Shown here: positions 43,387 through 52,346 of the stretch, one piece after another | Layout: each line of letters starts with the position of its first letter | How positions within the stretch are numbered: the first letter of the stretch is position 1 | NCBI GenBank assembly: GCA_016209525.1 | Contig: JACQWK010000120.1 | Location: 1 to 56,033 of the forward strand | Direction: 5' to 3' | Source: Verrucomicrobiota bacterium | GTDB lineage: Bacteria > Verrucomicrobiota > Verrucomicrobiia > Limisphaerales > SIBE01 | Length of the DNA: 56,033 nt | Made by a program: the position numbers and the translations under genes | The notes under the pieces: model-generated | Told to the model about the DNA's origin: nothing | Databases searched by the model: none | Seen by the model: only the letters and a program-made list of their open reading frames with translations

Positions 43387-44289
43387 CCTTCGCACGGACG
43401 AGGCGCCCGAGGCGTTGGTTCTCAGCTTTGCGGGTTCGCCCGCGTATCGCACGGAGGACGCGCCGCTGGCATCGGCTTCGAGGTTTCCGTTGGCGGTGAC
43501 CGTGATATGGCTGGCGCCGCTTGCGTGCGCCACAATGTTGCTCGAACTGCACTTTTCGAAGTTTGCCTCGCTCGCTCCGGAGGCGGAGACGTCCAGTGAT
43601 CCAGCGCTTCCTTGGAGGTCAATGTTGCTTGCACCCGAGACTTCATACCGCGCGTCGCCGCTCTTGATCTCACCCCGCAGACGACTGGCGCCGGATACTT
43701 CGACCTCCAGCGGTTTGTCGGAACTGAAGCCGGAGACCGTTGTGTGGGTCGCGCCGCTCAGATCCAATCCGGTCAAATCCGGCAAGGTGATGGCGGCTTT
43801 CAGGGTGCCGTTGCGGACGTTGAGGTTCGGCTGCATGCGAATGCGGAGCGTTTCTCCCGAGGTAGTCACATCCAAATATTCCAGCAGGTTATCATCCACA
43901 GTGACGGCGACCTTGTGCTCGGGACCTTGCTTGATCTCCACTTGAAAGGCGTTGCCCACTGCGATTCGGGAGAACCCCGACACATCATAGTCCTTGGTGA
44001 CGGTCTGTCCGGAGCCTGTGATGCTGAGGCCAAGCACGCCGCAACCGGCCAACGCCAGGCTGGTCACAATCGAAATCAACAGCCAACAGGGCGAGCCTGA
44101 CGCGTGCTGCCTGCCCTGACGGTTGAATTCCAAAAGAGGGCAGGCAATTTGACTGACACTAAACTCAGCGCGAAGCAGCCCAAAGGAGGCTGGCTGGAAG
44201 CCTGCCCTACGATCCTGAGCCGACATTTGAATCGATCTTTGAGCAAGGTCGGAGCGGCCAAGAGGGAATCGAGATCCAGAAGAGTTCAT
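43381..44289 (-). CDS. DUF2807 (head-GIN) lipoprotein with repeat-derived N-terminal part
   Basis: 302 residues from the ATG at 44289. The lipoprotein signal LLISIVTSLALAGC ends at about residue 83. The mature part is the DUF2807/GIN beta-helix: VSGFSRIAVGNAFQVEIKQG, VTVDDNLLEYLDVTTSGETL, then repeated SGAS turns (LDLSGATHTTVSG, VEVSGASRL, YEVSGASNI, VSASGASEANF, DASGASSVRYAG). Such proteins are exported and of unknown function. Residues ~22-58 (with DRRAGFQPASFG) come from a palindromic repeat at 44116-44226. The start may instead be MSAQDRR at 44226; both lie before or at the repeat, and the only starts after it lie inside the signal core. Confidence 0.82.
   Translation of the reverse strand: MNSSGSRFPLGRSDLAQRSIQMSAQDRRAGFQPASFGLLRAEFSVSQIACPLLEFNRQGRQHASGSPCWLLISIVTSLALAGCGVLGLSITGSGQTVTKDYDVSGFSRIAVGNAFQVEIKQGPEHKVAVTVDDNLLEYLDVTTSGETLRIRMQPNLNVRNGTLKAAITLPDLTGLDLSGATHTTVSGFSSDKPLEVEVSGASRLRGEIKSGDARYEVSGASNIDLQGSAGSLDVSASGASEANFEKCSSSNIVAHASGASHITVTANGNLEADASGASSVRYAGEPAKLRTNASGASSVRRK
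44116..44226. repeat. Palindromic element L, inside the DUF2807 coding sequence
   Basis: GAGGGCAGGCAATTTG at the left is mirrored imperfectly by GGAAGCCTGCCCTAC at the right. A similar GACTGGAAGCCCGCCCTACG end is seen at about 50506-50525. Confidence 0.6.
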
Positions 44290-44370
44290 GGCTCGGAGGT
44301 TGGCAGACCGGCGCGACGCGTCAAGAACGCTGATTGTGAAAGACGGGCTCGTCTGGCAGGCTCATCCGGC

Positions 44371-45675
44371 ATGACGACGGCAAATGTCCTTGTGATTGCG
44401 ATTCCCTCTGGCCTCCTTTCGCTGGCCGCAATTCTCGCTGTGAGCGCAGCAACCGCTTCTCCTCCCGGAGTCTCCGGGACACCGGAATCTGACTTCCTCA
44501 AATGGCAGGCTGACAAACGCGCCCAACTCAGCGCCATGCTTGGGATTCCGAATCAACGCGTGCCGTTGGCGCCCGAATCACGCGGTCAATTCGAGCACGA
44601 TGGCATCGTTGTGGAAAAATGGATCTTCACAAGCGAACCTGGCTCGCGCGTGCCGGCGCTGCTCTATCGGCCCATCCGGACGGTGGGACTGATGCCCGCC
44701 ATGGTGTTCACCTACGGTCACGGCAGCAGCAAAAGCAGTTGGCCCTATCAGTACGCCGGCCAATTGTACGCCCGCCTCGGCCTGGCTTGCCTGGCCATCG
44801 ATCCCATCGGAGAAGAAGAGCGCCACGCGAAAGGCGGCCTGGGCACACGGGCTCACGATTCGCCGGTGGCTGACGCGCGCGCAGCCAAGGCGGGCCGGTT
44901 GATGATGGGCAAGTTGGTCTTCGACACCCTCCGGGCCATCGATTTTCTAAGAACACGGACGGACATCGACCGCGCACGGATTGGGGTGGCAGGATATTCG
45001 CTGGGTGGCGCTGTCGCGGGATGGGTCGCAGCCGTCGAACCGCGCATCCAGTTGGCCCTCGTCTGTGGGTGGGCCTACGATGATATCACCATCCGCACCA
45101 AGCTCTGCACGCGCACGCCGAACGAACGAATGCGAGAATGGCTCACTTGGACGCAGTATGCCTCACTGCCCGCCCCGCGCTGCGCCGTGCTTGTCGCCAA
45201 CGGCGATGCCGATGGGGTGATCGATCGTGACGGAGATGGCAGCGCGTGGATAGGGACAAGACGCGTGGTGGAGGAGGCGGAGAGGATTTATGCCGCCCAA
45301 GGCGCGCCCGGCGGGCTGAGCGCATGGTTCGAGCCGCGAGGCGGACATCGGCCCTACTTCGCCTACCTCGTGGCGCTCGAATGGATTCATCGCCACCTTG
45401 GGACGCCGGGCTGGACTCTGGAACGCATGCGCGCTTTGCCGGTGCTCAATGCAGGCGAGTGGTGCGACCGGTACGGGATCGAACTCGAACGTCTCTACGG
45501 AACTCAGTTGCACTGGCGTGGGGCGACCTTGCCGGATTTGCAGTTGCGCCCCGTGCCGCGGGAACGGCTCGCCGTGCTTCGAACCGAGGAAGTCGGCCGT
45601 CCGGAATATTCTTTGGAAGGCTGGCTTGACCACATCGAGCGCAGCGCGTCAAACCGCAACCAAAGTGATCAGTGA
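44371..45675 (+). CDS. Secreted alpha/beta hydrolase (acetyl-xylan-esterase/dienelactone-hydrolase-like)
   Basis: 434 residues with start at MTTANVLVIAIPSGLLSLAA, a signal peptide. Hydrolase features: PALLYRPIRTVGLMPAMVFT then YGHGSSKSS (oxyanion region), ARLGLACLAIDPIGEEER, the nucleophile elbow GVAGYSLGGAVAG, VLVANGDADGVID (acid region) and GGHRPYFAYL (catalytic His). The family covers esterases and peptidases acting on polysaccharide acyl groups; the substrate is unknown. The last four codons lie in a tandem heptamer repeat. Divergent from the DUF2807 gene, 81 bp apart. Confidence 0.85.
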   Translation: MTTANVLVIAIPSGLLSLAAILAVSAATASPPGVSGTPESDFLKWQADKRAQLSAMLGIPNQRVPLAPESRGQFEHDGIVVEKWIFTSEPGSRVPALLYRPIRTVGLMPAMVFTYGHGSSKSSWPYQYAGQLYARLGLACLAIDPIGEEERHAKGGLGTRAHDSPVADARAAKAGRLMMGKLVFDTLRAIDFLRTRTDIDRARIGVAGYSLGGAVAGWVAAVEPRIQLALVCGWAYDDITIRTKLCTRTPNERMREWLTWTQYASLPAPRCAVLVANGDADGVIDRDGDGSAWIGTRRVVEEAERIYAAQGAPGGLSAWFEPRGGHRPYFAYLVALEWIHRHLGTPGWTLERMRALPVLNAGEWCDRYGIELERLYGTQLHWRGATLPDLQLRPVPRERLAVLRTEEVGRPEYSLEGWLDHIERSASNRNQSDQ

Positions 45676-45714
45676 TCAGTAATCAGTAATCAGTGATCAG
45701 TGGGCAGTGATCAG
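45664..45714. repeat. Seven-copy tandem heptamer AGTGATC
   Basis: AGTGATC, AGTGATC, AGTAATC, AGTAATC, AGTGATC, AGTGGGC, AGTGATC, then AG. The stop codon of the hydrolase gene is inside the array, so copy number alters its last residues and stop position. Confidence 0.9.
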
Positions 45715-45780
45715 AGAAATTTGCGTAAGAAAACGAAACTTTCACGGATAGCCCCCAAGCGGTTCCCGCGCGCATTGGGA

Positions 45781-45830
45781 CCATGAACCCGGTAGGGCTG
45801 ACCTGCAGGTCAGCCCCACCGCGTTCATGG
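45781..45830. repeat. Palindromic element B, copy 3
   Basis: CATGAACCCGG, core GGGCTGACCTGCAGGTCAGC and GCGTTCATGG. Preceded by the flank GGTTCCCGCGCGCATTGGGA, shared with 27467. Confidence 0.9.
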
Positions 45831-45837
45831 AGAGAGC

Positions 45838-45979
45838 AGCAATTCTCATTTTAGCGTAGCGCAGGCGTCCTCGCCTGCGAGTTCGAGGGGCGTCCCGCCC
45901 CGTTTCTGTTCGAAAGCCGAGACGCCATTCGAACTCGCAGCCGGGACGGCCGCGCTACGAGGCCAAAATGAGAATTGCT
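45838..45979. repeat. Composite palindromic element C, copy 2
   Basis: Same outer ends as copy 1 (AGCAATTCTCATTTT and GCCAAAATGAGAATTGCT) but a different inner palindrome (GTAGCGCAGGCGTCCTCGCC on the left; CGGGACGGCCGCGCTAC on the right). With B3 and the heptamer array it accounts for most of the 448-bp gap. Confidence 0.92.
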
Positions 45980-46123
45980 GCAGTCAAAGGCCTGCCATCG
46001 TCCAAGCGCAAACCTGGCACGAGATAGGCTTAATTTATTTAATCAACCCACCTCGACCGGAGGCAGACCGAATCCGGCTCGATTGGCAGCCGCCGGGCGG
46101 GCGTGGAAAACCGGATCAAACTT

Positions 46124-47813
46124 ATGGACTCAACGCCGATTCCGGAGGGGACCCGTTCGACATCCTCCATACCATCCGCCGAAACCCGCACGAATTTGAC
46201 GCGGCGCTTTCCTGGATCGCTCGCGTGGATCGCAATCGGAAATCCTTTCTATCTCGTCAGTGCCGTGCTGCTGCTCTACGGGATTTACCGCGTGGCGGTG
46301 GATCCAAGATTCATGGAAACGGATTCCAAACAGGTCATCTTCAACTTTTCCGCCCTGCAATTGTACGAAATGCTCCTGGCGCTCACCCCCATCCTGCTGG
46401 CGCGGCGGCGGATTTGGCATGACGCGGCCCTGCTGGTGAAACTGGAAGCGCTGCTGGTCATGGCTCCATTCATCTTGATCAGTCACGCCGTTTTTCTGGA
46501 GGAAGGCCTTGGACAGTCGCTTTGTCTGACCGGGGCCGGCCTGGCGATGGTGCGGTTGGGAGTGCTGCGCTTTGGCCTTCCCCAATTGCGCTTGCCCGGC
46601 CCATATATTCTGGGGGGGCTTATTGTCCTGTCACTCAACGCCGCGCTGCCGCTGCTCTTCCGGGCCGGACTCGACGCGGATATCGAGGCCTGGCAGAGCC
46701 GACATTGGCTCCTTTGGATCGTCGTCCTCCCGGCGTTCACGCTGTTGCCGATTGTCTTTCCACGTCAGAGTGAATCGGGTGGGACCATTCTGGAACGACG
46801 CTGGCTGCCTTTCGCCTTGTACATTTTTTGGATGATCGGAACCGGCGTTCATCTCGTCTGCATCAACTACGTTGACCAAGTCAATTACCGGCGCGACATG
46901 GCTCTGCAGCCGCATTTGGTTGCCCCGGCGGTTTGGGCGCTGGCTTGGACGCTCTTCTTCCGGCTTTCCGAATTGTTTCCCGCCGCCAGCACCCGAGTTC
47001 GAAAGTGCCTCTTGGTCCTTCCAACGTTTGCCCCTTGGCCGGCGTTCTTTCATCCCGACACGCGCGTCTTTCTCACGCTTACCGCTCTCAATGCGGCGTT
47101 AATACGCTGCGGTATTTCTGCAACGGCGCGAGCAGTCCTGGCCGCTGCACTTGGCCCTTCTGTCCTTCGCCGGGGCCGTTGCCGGCGCGCCGCTGGGCGT
47201 TGGGTCTGGAGTTCTGGAAGGTCTTGATCGAGGGGACTGGATTGCCGCCGGGGTCATCCTGTTCGTCCTTGTTGAAGGTCTTGTGTTCCGAACACGGAAA
47301 TTCGGTTTGGCCGCAGGCGTAGTTCTGGTTTTGGCTTCGTCGAGGTTGTGCGCGGAATGGAACTGTTCCCCCCAACTGGCTGTCCAGTCCGGATTAATCT
47401 GGCTCCTCCTGCACAGCCTCTCGTGGGATGACAAGACAGAACCGCATGCCTCCATGACCCGGTCCATAGCCTGCCTGATGTGGACTGCGCACTCCTGGTT
47501 CTGGATTTACCGCGGGGACGGCGCGTTGTTCGTTCCGGAGTTGGCTCTGGTCGGGTTGCTCTCCTACAGCGCGCTGAGATTGTTTGGCCGCGTGCCGATG
47601 CGAATTATCATTCCGCTCGCGGCGGCATTGAGTGTCGCACCCATCCCCGTCCACTCAGCGGCGATGCAGGTGAAGGACACTCCGGCGGGCGTGGTCGCTT
47701 TGGCCTTTAGTTTCGTTCTCTTTGGGCTGGGCACGGTGTTCGCCCTCTGGCGAGCCGGCGCTGGCCCCAACGATTCATTCCGCCCGGTTGAGTCCTCCCC
47801 GCGGCAGAATTGA
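46124..47813 (+). pseudogene. Polytopic membrane protein split by a frameshift
   Basis: The first frame (ATG 46124, or GTG 46103) encodes about eight membrane segments (WIAIGNPFYLVSAVLLLYGI, LYEMLLALTPILLARRR, LLWIVVLPAFTLLPIVF, RWLPFALYIFWMIGTGVHLV), then degenerates into an Arg-rich tail and stops at 47227. Another frame takes over with natural membrane sequence (PLHLALLSFAGAVAGAPLGV, GDWIAAGVILFVLVEGLVF, ALAFSFVLFGLGTVFALW) up to 47813. A TAA at 47100 in the second frame restricts the indel to about 47103-47150. Joined, the protein would be ~560 residues with about 14 helices. Family not recognised. It may be a real mutation or a sequence error. Confidence 0.7.
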
Positions 47814-47869
47814 TCGGGCCGGGGCGGTGGATGCCGGTCAGCGGTCGCGCAGACCTATTGACGAGACCG

Positions 47870-47970
47870 TTGGATGAACGACAGCCCGGCGTTTGTAGTC
47901 CCGGCTTTAGCCGGTCCAGGCCGCCTAAAGGCGGGACTACAAACCTTCCGCGTGTAGTCCATCCCACGGT
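47870..47970. repeat. Palindromic element E, copy 2
   Basis: GTTTGTAGTCCCGGCTTTAG and CCGCCTAAAGGCGGGACTAC with right flank AAACCTTCCGCGTG and AGTCCATCCCACGGTC, matching 40797-40880. This copy has an extra inner palindrome. Confidence 0.85.
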
Positions 47971-48074
47971 CTCCTCTGTAACTGCCGGGGTTGCGGTGTC
48001 GCTCGGATTTCGGATTTCGTGCTTCGGAGTTTCGTGCTCCAAATGGCTGGAGGCCCGGTGTTAGAATTCCGGCG

Positions 48075-48130
48075 CTCGCCGGGCGGCGAGACGCACGCCC
48101 TCTACGGCAGGCGAGACGCCCGCCGCTACG
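48075..48130. repeat. Short GC-rich palindromic segment (J-like)
   Basis: GGCGGCGAGACGCACGCCCT and GGCGAGACGCCCGCCGCTAC; similar style to the J elements. It lies in the 400-bp gap before the MFS gene. Confidence 0.5.
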
Positions 48131-48224
48131 AACAAGCTCCGAAGGCACGATGCCTGAACTCGACTCGACGCAAAGGACCTTTTTCCTTCTGAAGCGCGAT
48201 GTCACAGTGTAAACTCGCCAGACG

Positions 48225-48290
48225 ATGAAGCTGCGGATCTTGATCCCCGCCGGCATGAGCGGAACGGCTGGCTTCCCAAACTCGCCGTGA
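48225..48290 (+). CDS. Possible 21-residue leader ORF coupled to the MFS gene
   Basis: ATG at 48225 reads [20 protein letters not shown] and ends in a TGA that overlaps the MFS GTG start (GTGA). It may be a leader peptide or the truncated start of another gene. I see no homology. Confidence 0.25.
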   Translation: MKLRILIPAGMSGTAGFPNSP

Positions 48291-49621
48291 CCGCTCCTTC
48301 GAGTTCATCATCGGTCCGGACCCACCTTCGAGACACCCGCATCCGGTATCGAGTCGTTGCCATGACCGTCTTGCTGGCGATGGTCACTTACCTGGACCGG
48401 GTGTGCATTTCCAAGCTGGCGCCAAACATCATGGACGAGCTGGGCTTGTCCAAAATCCAAATGAGCTGGGTCTTCAGCAGTTTCGCGCTGGCTTACGCCC
48501 TCTTTGAAATCCCGACAGCCTGGTGGGCTGACCGGGCCGGCACCAGGTCAGTCCTGACTCGGATCGTCGTATGGTGGTCGGGTTTCACCATCGCGACAGG
48601 AGCGGCGTTTAGCTATTGGTCCTTGTTAGTGACGCGGTTTTTGTTCGGAGCAGGCGAGGCGGGGGCATGGCCCTGCGTGGCCCGCACGTTCTCGCGGTGG
48701 ATTCCCCGGCGCGAGCGAGGAACGATCCAAGGCATCTTCTTTGCCGGGGCTCATCTCGCGGGCGGTCTGACACCGCTTTTGGTGATGGCGCTGTTACCTT
48801 ATTTGCACTGGCGGGTAATTTTCATTTGCTTCGGGGCCTTGGGATTCGTGTGGGCAGGGGCGTGGTATGCATGGTTCCGTGACGAGCCCGAACAGCACTC
48901 ATCGGTGAATCCCGCCGAGTTGGAGCGCATCACCGCGGAACGGCCCGCCGAAGCCGCGCACGTCGAAGGCTGGATGTACTGGCGGCGGCTGTTTCGCCAT
49001 CGCAACGTGATTGCACTGTGCGTCATGTACTTCCCGAACAGCTTCGTCTTCTACTTCTGCATTACTTGGCTGCCGACTTACCTGCACGAAAAACACGGCT
49101 TCGACGCCGCCGCGCTGGGATTTCTCGCTGGGCTGCCGCTGCTCCTAAGCGTTGTAAGCGATCTCTCCGGCGGAGTTGTCACCGATCAGATCGCTGCTCG
49201 GTTCGGCCTGCGCACGGGACGATGCGCGGTGGGTGCAACGGCTTATCTGATCGCGGCGCTGGCGCTCCTCATCGCCGCTTCATCTTCGGCTCCGGTCCTC
49301 GCGGCGGTGTTGATCTCGCTGGCCACGGCGGCGAGCATGTTTACGCTCGGCGCGGCGTGGGGGACATGCATCGAAGTCGGCCGGGATCATGCCGGTGTGG
49401 TGAGCGCCGCGATGAACACTTCAGGGCAAATCGGCAGCCTTCTCTGCCCGTTGATTGTCGGCTACTCGGTGGAATGGTTCGCCAATTGGAGCCTGCCGCT
49501 GTATCTGATGGGATTTCTATTCCTGCTCGGCGCGTTCTGCTGGCTGCTGATCGATCCACAACGAGCGGTCTTTGACCAGCAGGCGGGAGCGAATGCCGAC
49601 AGCCACTTAGCCCAGAGCTGA
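48287..49621 (+). CDS. MFS transporter, anion:cation symporter (hexuronate/phthalate-like) family
   Basis: 444 residues, twelve membrane segments. The start GTG at 48287 is the longest plausible; ATG 48361 ([13 protein letters not shown]) is an alternative. Features of the ACS group (ExuT, GudP and relatives): [20 protein letters not shown] in helix 1, [14 protein letters not shown] between helices 2 and 3, [20 protein letters not shown] in helix 4, and [14 protein letters not shown] after helix 7. Substrates in the family are organic anions such as sugar acids; the one here is unknown. Confidence 0.9.
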   Translation: MTAPSSSSSVRTHLRDTRIRYRVVAMTVLLAMVTYLDRVCISKLAPNIMDELGLSKIQMSWVFSSFALAYALFEIPTAWWADRAGTRSVLTRIVVWWSGFTIATGAAFSYWSLLVTRFLFGAGEAGAWPCVARTFSRWIPRRERGTIQGIFFAGAHLAGGLTPLLVMALLPYLHWRVIFICFGALGFVWAGAWYAWFRDEPEQHSSVNPAELERITAERPAEAAHVEGWMYWRRLFRHRNVIALCVMYFPNSFVFYFCITWLPTYLHEKHGFDAAALGFLAGLPLLLSVVSDLSGGVVTDQIAARFGLRTGRCAVGATAYLIAALALLIAASSSAPVLAAVLISLATAASMFTLGAAWGTCIEVGRDHAGVVSAAMNTSGQIGSLLCPLIVGYSVEWFANWSLPLYLMGFLFLLGAFCWLLIDPQRAVFDQQAGANADSHLAQS

Positions 49622-49734
49622 TGGAGGCCGAAACGTCCGAGCGAGGCATGGAGTGCCGCTCGGGAATGACAGCTCCAAGCCGCGTCCCCAAAAATAGCCT
49701 CGCCCCAGAGGAGGAGCTGAATTATCCTTCCACC

Positions 49735-50004
49735 ATGGCGACCGACCTTGAGAATAGCGCTCTAGCACGATTGCTTCGCCCGCTCTCCCAAACGCTGACG
49801 TCGCAGCTCGCAATGGCCCTCCTGCAACTGCAGGCGGACGAGGAGTTACAGAGCCGCTATGATGAACTGGCTGAAAAAGGCAACGAAGGCCGATTGACGT
49901 CCCAGGAACAGGCAGAGTTGGATTCCCTCGTGGAAGCGAACACTTTGCTGGGCATTCTCAAAGCCGAGGCGGAACTCTTCTTGAAGCAGCCCAAAGCCCA
50001 GTGA
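49735..50004 (+). CDS. Small helical protein upstream of HNH nuclease
   Basis: 89 residues with start at MATDLENSALARLLRPLSQT, preceded by GAGGAG. Almost all predicted helix, with ELQSRYDELAEKGNEGRLTS then QEQAELDSLVEANTLLGILK, a pattern I associate with small proteins that accompany HNH nucleases. Its stop overlaps the nuclease start (GTGATG), so the two are translationally coupled. A role as antitoxin-like partner or chaperone is speculation. Confidence 0.65.
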   Translation: MATDLENSALARLLRPLSQTLTSQLAMALLQLQADEELQSRYDELAEKGNEGRLTSQEQAELDSLVEANTLLGILKAEAELFLKQPKAQ

Positions 50005-50402
50005 TGGACCCTGCGGTCACCCAGCTTGTCCGAGACAGAGCCGGAAACCGCTGCGAGTATTGTCATCTCCCCCAAAATCGATCCGTGCTCCGTTTTCACA
50101 CCGAACACATCGTGGCTCGCCAGCACGGCGGCGGTGACGAACTCGACAACCTAGCGCTGGCCTGTCCTGAGTGCAACCGACGGAAGGGCACTAACCTCAC
50201 GGGAGTCGATCCTGACACCGGCAAAGTCACACAGTTGTTCAATCCGCGAAGACACCCGTGGGAAGAGCACTTTTCGTTTGAAGGTTCCCGTATCGCAACG
50301 ATAACAGCCGTGGGGCGAACTACGGCCCGGTTGCTGGCCTTCAATGCGGGCCGCCGGTTGCGCTTGAGGGAAGCGCTCCTTCGCCTCGACACGCGGGACT
50401 GA
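50004..50402 (+). CDS. HNH endonuclease
   Basis: About 132 residues; start at ATG 50004 (GTG 50001 is equally possible). The HNH fold is clear: RAGNRCEYCHLPQ with the first Cys pair, the catalytic TEHIVARQHGGGDELDNLAL, and ACPECNRRKGTNL with the second Cys pair and the Asn. Such small nucleases occur in defence, mobile elements and stand-alone pairs. Cutting specificity is unknown. Coupled to the small protein before it. Confidence 0.9.
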   Translation: MDPAVTQLVRDRAGNRCEYCHLPQNRSVLRFHTEHIVARQHGGGDELDNLALACPECNRRKGTNLTGVDPDTGKVTQLFNPRRHPWEEHFSFEGSRIATITAVGRTTARLLAFNAGRRLRLREALLRLDTRD

Positions 50403-50621
50403 GGATAAGGGCCAGAAAACTGCTTCTCATCTCGAGCGTGGTTTGAGAGCTGCGCGTCCATCTTGCTTGCCTCCGGTGTTTGCCGAGGGAACACCAAAGA
50501 TGGCAGACTGGAAGCCCGCCCTACGTTGTCGCTTCGTGCTGGCGCGTTTTTCTTGCGCTGCGAGTCATTCGAGAGCAACTTTGCACTCGTCGGCAAAACG
50601 CAAGCGATTGTCATCTTCGCC

Positions 50622-52346
50622 ATGAGAGTCTTTGGAATTCTTTTCACAGGACTGGTTCTAATCCTTCGGCACGGTCCTTCGACCACTGCGGCTGAGCTCA
50701 ACACCGCAGAACCTCAATCCCCCGTCCTGAAAGTGCTGGAGGAAGAACTCGACTATTCCATGCGGCACCTCGCTGCGGACGCGAGCTACAAGCCCTACTA
50801 CCTTTCCTATACCATCACCGACAGCACGTTGATCTCGCTCATGGCGAGCCTCGGCGCGATCTTTCGAAACGACGACAGCCACAGTCGGCTGCTCGATGTG
50901 GACATTCGGGTCGGAGATTACTCGCTCGACAGCACGCACCAAATCCGAGGCAGCGCCGGGGGAAGAGGCGGGCTCTTCGGCGCCGCTTCGTCCGTCGCGC
51001 TGGAGAATAGTCCGGCGGCCCTGAAGCATGCGCTTTGGCAAGCGACGGACCGCGTGTTCAAGGCTGCGGTGGAACGATTCCAGCGCGTGCAAACCGATCT
51101 CAAAACCACGGTCGAGGAGGAAAGCAAGGCCCATGATTTTTCGCGGGAAGCGTCAAACGTCTATTCGGAAGCAGACGCGATGCTCTCGCTGGATCGGGAT
51201 CAATGGGCTGAACGCGTCCGCAACGTCTCGCGGCTCGCGCTGAACTATCCTCTGATTTATGATTCCATGATCGCGGTGGTCGGAGGCGCCGATAACCGTT
51301 TCATGGCCACCAGCGAAGGGAGCCGCCTGAAAACCGGAGCCAAACGTCTTCGAGTGATCGTCTCCGCCAGCACCAAAGCCGAAGATGGCATGGACCTGAA
51401 CCAAAGCTTCATCTTCAATGCCGCGACGGAAAATGGCCTCCCGTCCGAGGAGATCATTCGAGACGCCTTTCAAAAAGTCATCGATAAGGTGCTGGCCCTG
51501 CGGGCGGCGCCTCTCGTCGAACCTTACACCGGCCCCGCCATTCTCCTCAACCGAGCGAGCGGGGTGTTCTTCCACGAAATCTTCGGGCATCGCATCGAGG
51601 GCCATCGTCAGAAGGATGTCGAAGAGGGCCAGACCTTCACCAAGATGGTCGGAAAACCGATTTTGCCGGAATTCCTGAGCGTTTACGACGATCCGACTCA
51701 GGCGCGGTTTGCTAACGAAGACCTGCGCGGCTTCTATCGGTTCGACGACGAGGGTGTCCCGGCTTCGCGCGTGAATCTGGTTGAGAATGGGGTCCTCAAG
51801 ACGTTCCTCCTTTCCCGGTCGCCCGTTCAGGGGTTTCTGAAGTCCAACGGCCATGGCCGCCGCGAACCCGGCCGGCAAGTCGTCTCCCGGCAGGGCAGCC
51901 TCATCGTGCATTCCACCAAATCCGTGCCCTTCCCGCAGTTGCGCGAAATGCTCGTGACTGAATGCAAGAAGCAGAACAAGCCGTATGGCTACCTTTTCGA
52001 AGACATCACGGGCGGCTTCACCACGACCAGTCGCGGGGGGCCTCAAGCGTTCAAGGTCCTGCCCGTCGTGGTGTATCGCGTCTATGCGGATGGCCGTCCA
52101 GACGAACTCGTGCGCGGAGTGGACATCGTCGGCACTCCGCTCTCGTGTTTTTCCAAGATCATGGCCACGGGCGACGATCCGGCGGTGTTCAATGGGAGTT
52201 GTGGAGCCGAGTCCGGCTGGGTGCCGGTCTCCGCCGTGTCGCCGAGCATTCTCGTCGAACAGATCGAGATCGAAAAGCGGGAGCGATCTCAGGACCGCCT
52301 GCCGATCTTGCCGCCGCCCATTTCGGAAAAGGAATCGTCGCTATGA
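50622..52346 (+). CDS. Exported TldD-family metallopeptidase
   Basis: 574 residues with start at MRVFGILFTGLVLILRHGPS, a signal peptide, which is unusual because canonical TldD is cytoplasmic. The TldD/PmbA (U62) fold is shown by SLASLGAIFRND-like N-terminal strands, GVFFHEIFGHRIEGHRQKDV with the catalytic HExxxH at residues 318-323, LSVYDDPTQARFANEDLRGF, YRFDDEGVPASRVNLVENGV and FLKSNGHGRREPG, and the C-terminal IMATGDDPAVFNGSCGAESG. Canonical TldD/E proteases cleave peptides such as antitoxin CcdA and microcin precursors. The stop overlaps the start of the second TldD-like gene (ATGA). Confidence 0.88.
   Translation: MRVFGILFTGLVLILRHGPSTTAAELNTAEPQSPVLKVLEEELDYSMRHLAADASYKPYYLSYTITDSTLISLMASLGAIFRNDDSHSRLLDVDIRVGDYSLDSTHQIRGSAGGRGGLFGAASSVALENSPAALKHALWQATDRVFKAAVERFQRVQTDLKTTVEEESKAHDFSREASNVYSEADAMLSLDRDQWAERVRNVSRLALNYPLIYDSMIAVVGGADNRFMATSEGSRLKTGAKRLRVIVSASTKAEDGMDLNQSFIFNAATENGLPSEEIIRDAFQKVIDKVLALRAAPLVEPYTGPAILLNRASGVFFHEIFGHRIEGHRQKDVEEGQTFTKMVGKPILPEFLSVYDDPTQARFANEDLRGFYRFDDEGVPASRVNLVENGVLKTFLLSRSPVQGFLKSNGHGRREPGRQVVSRQGSLIVHSTKSVPFPQLREMLVTECKKQNKPYGYLFEDITGGFTTTSRGGPQAFKVLPVVVYRVYADGRPDELVRGVDIVGTPLSCFSKIMATGDDPAVFNGSCGAESGWVPVSAVSPSILVEQIEIEKRERSQDRLPILPPPISEKESSL

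Noticed and set aside
51962-52342. Upstream extension of the second TldD-like gene
   Set aside because: It overlaps the first TldD-like gene in another frame; the ATG at 52343 with ATGA overlap is the natural start.
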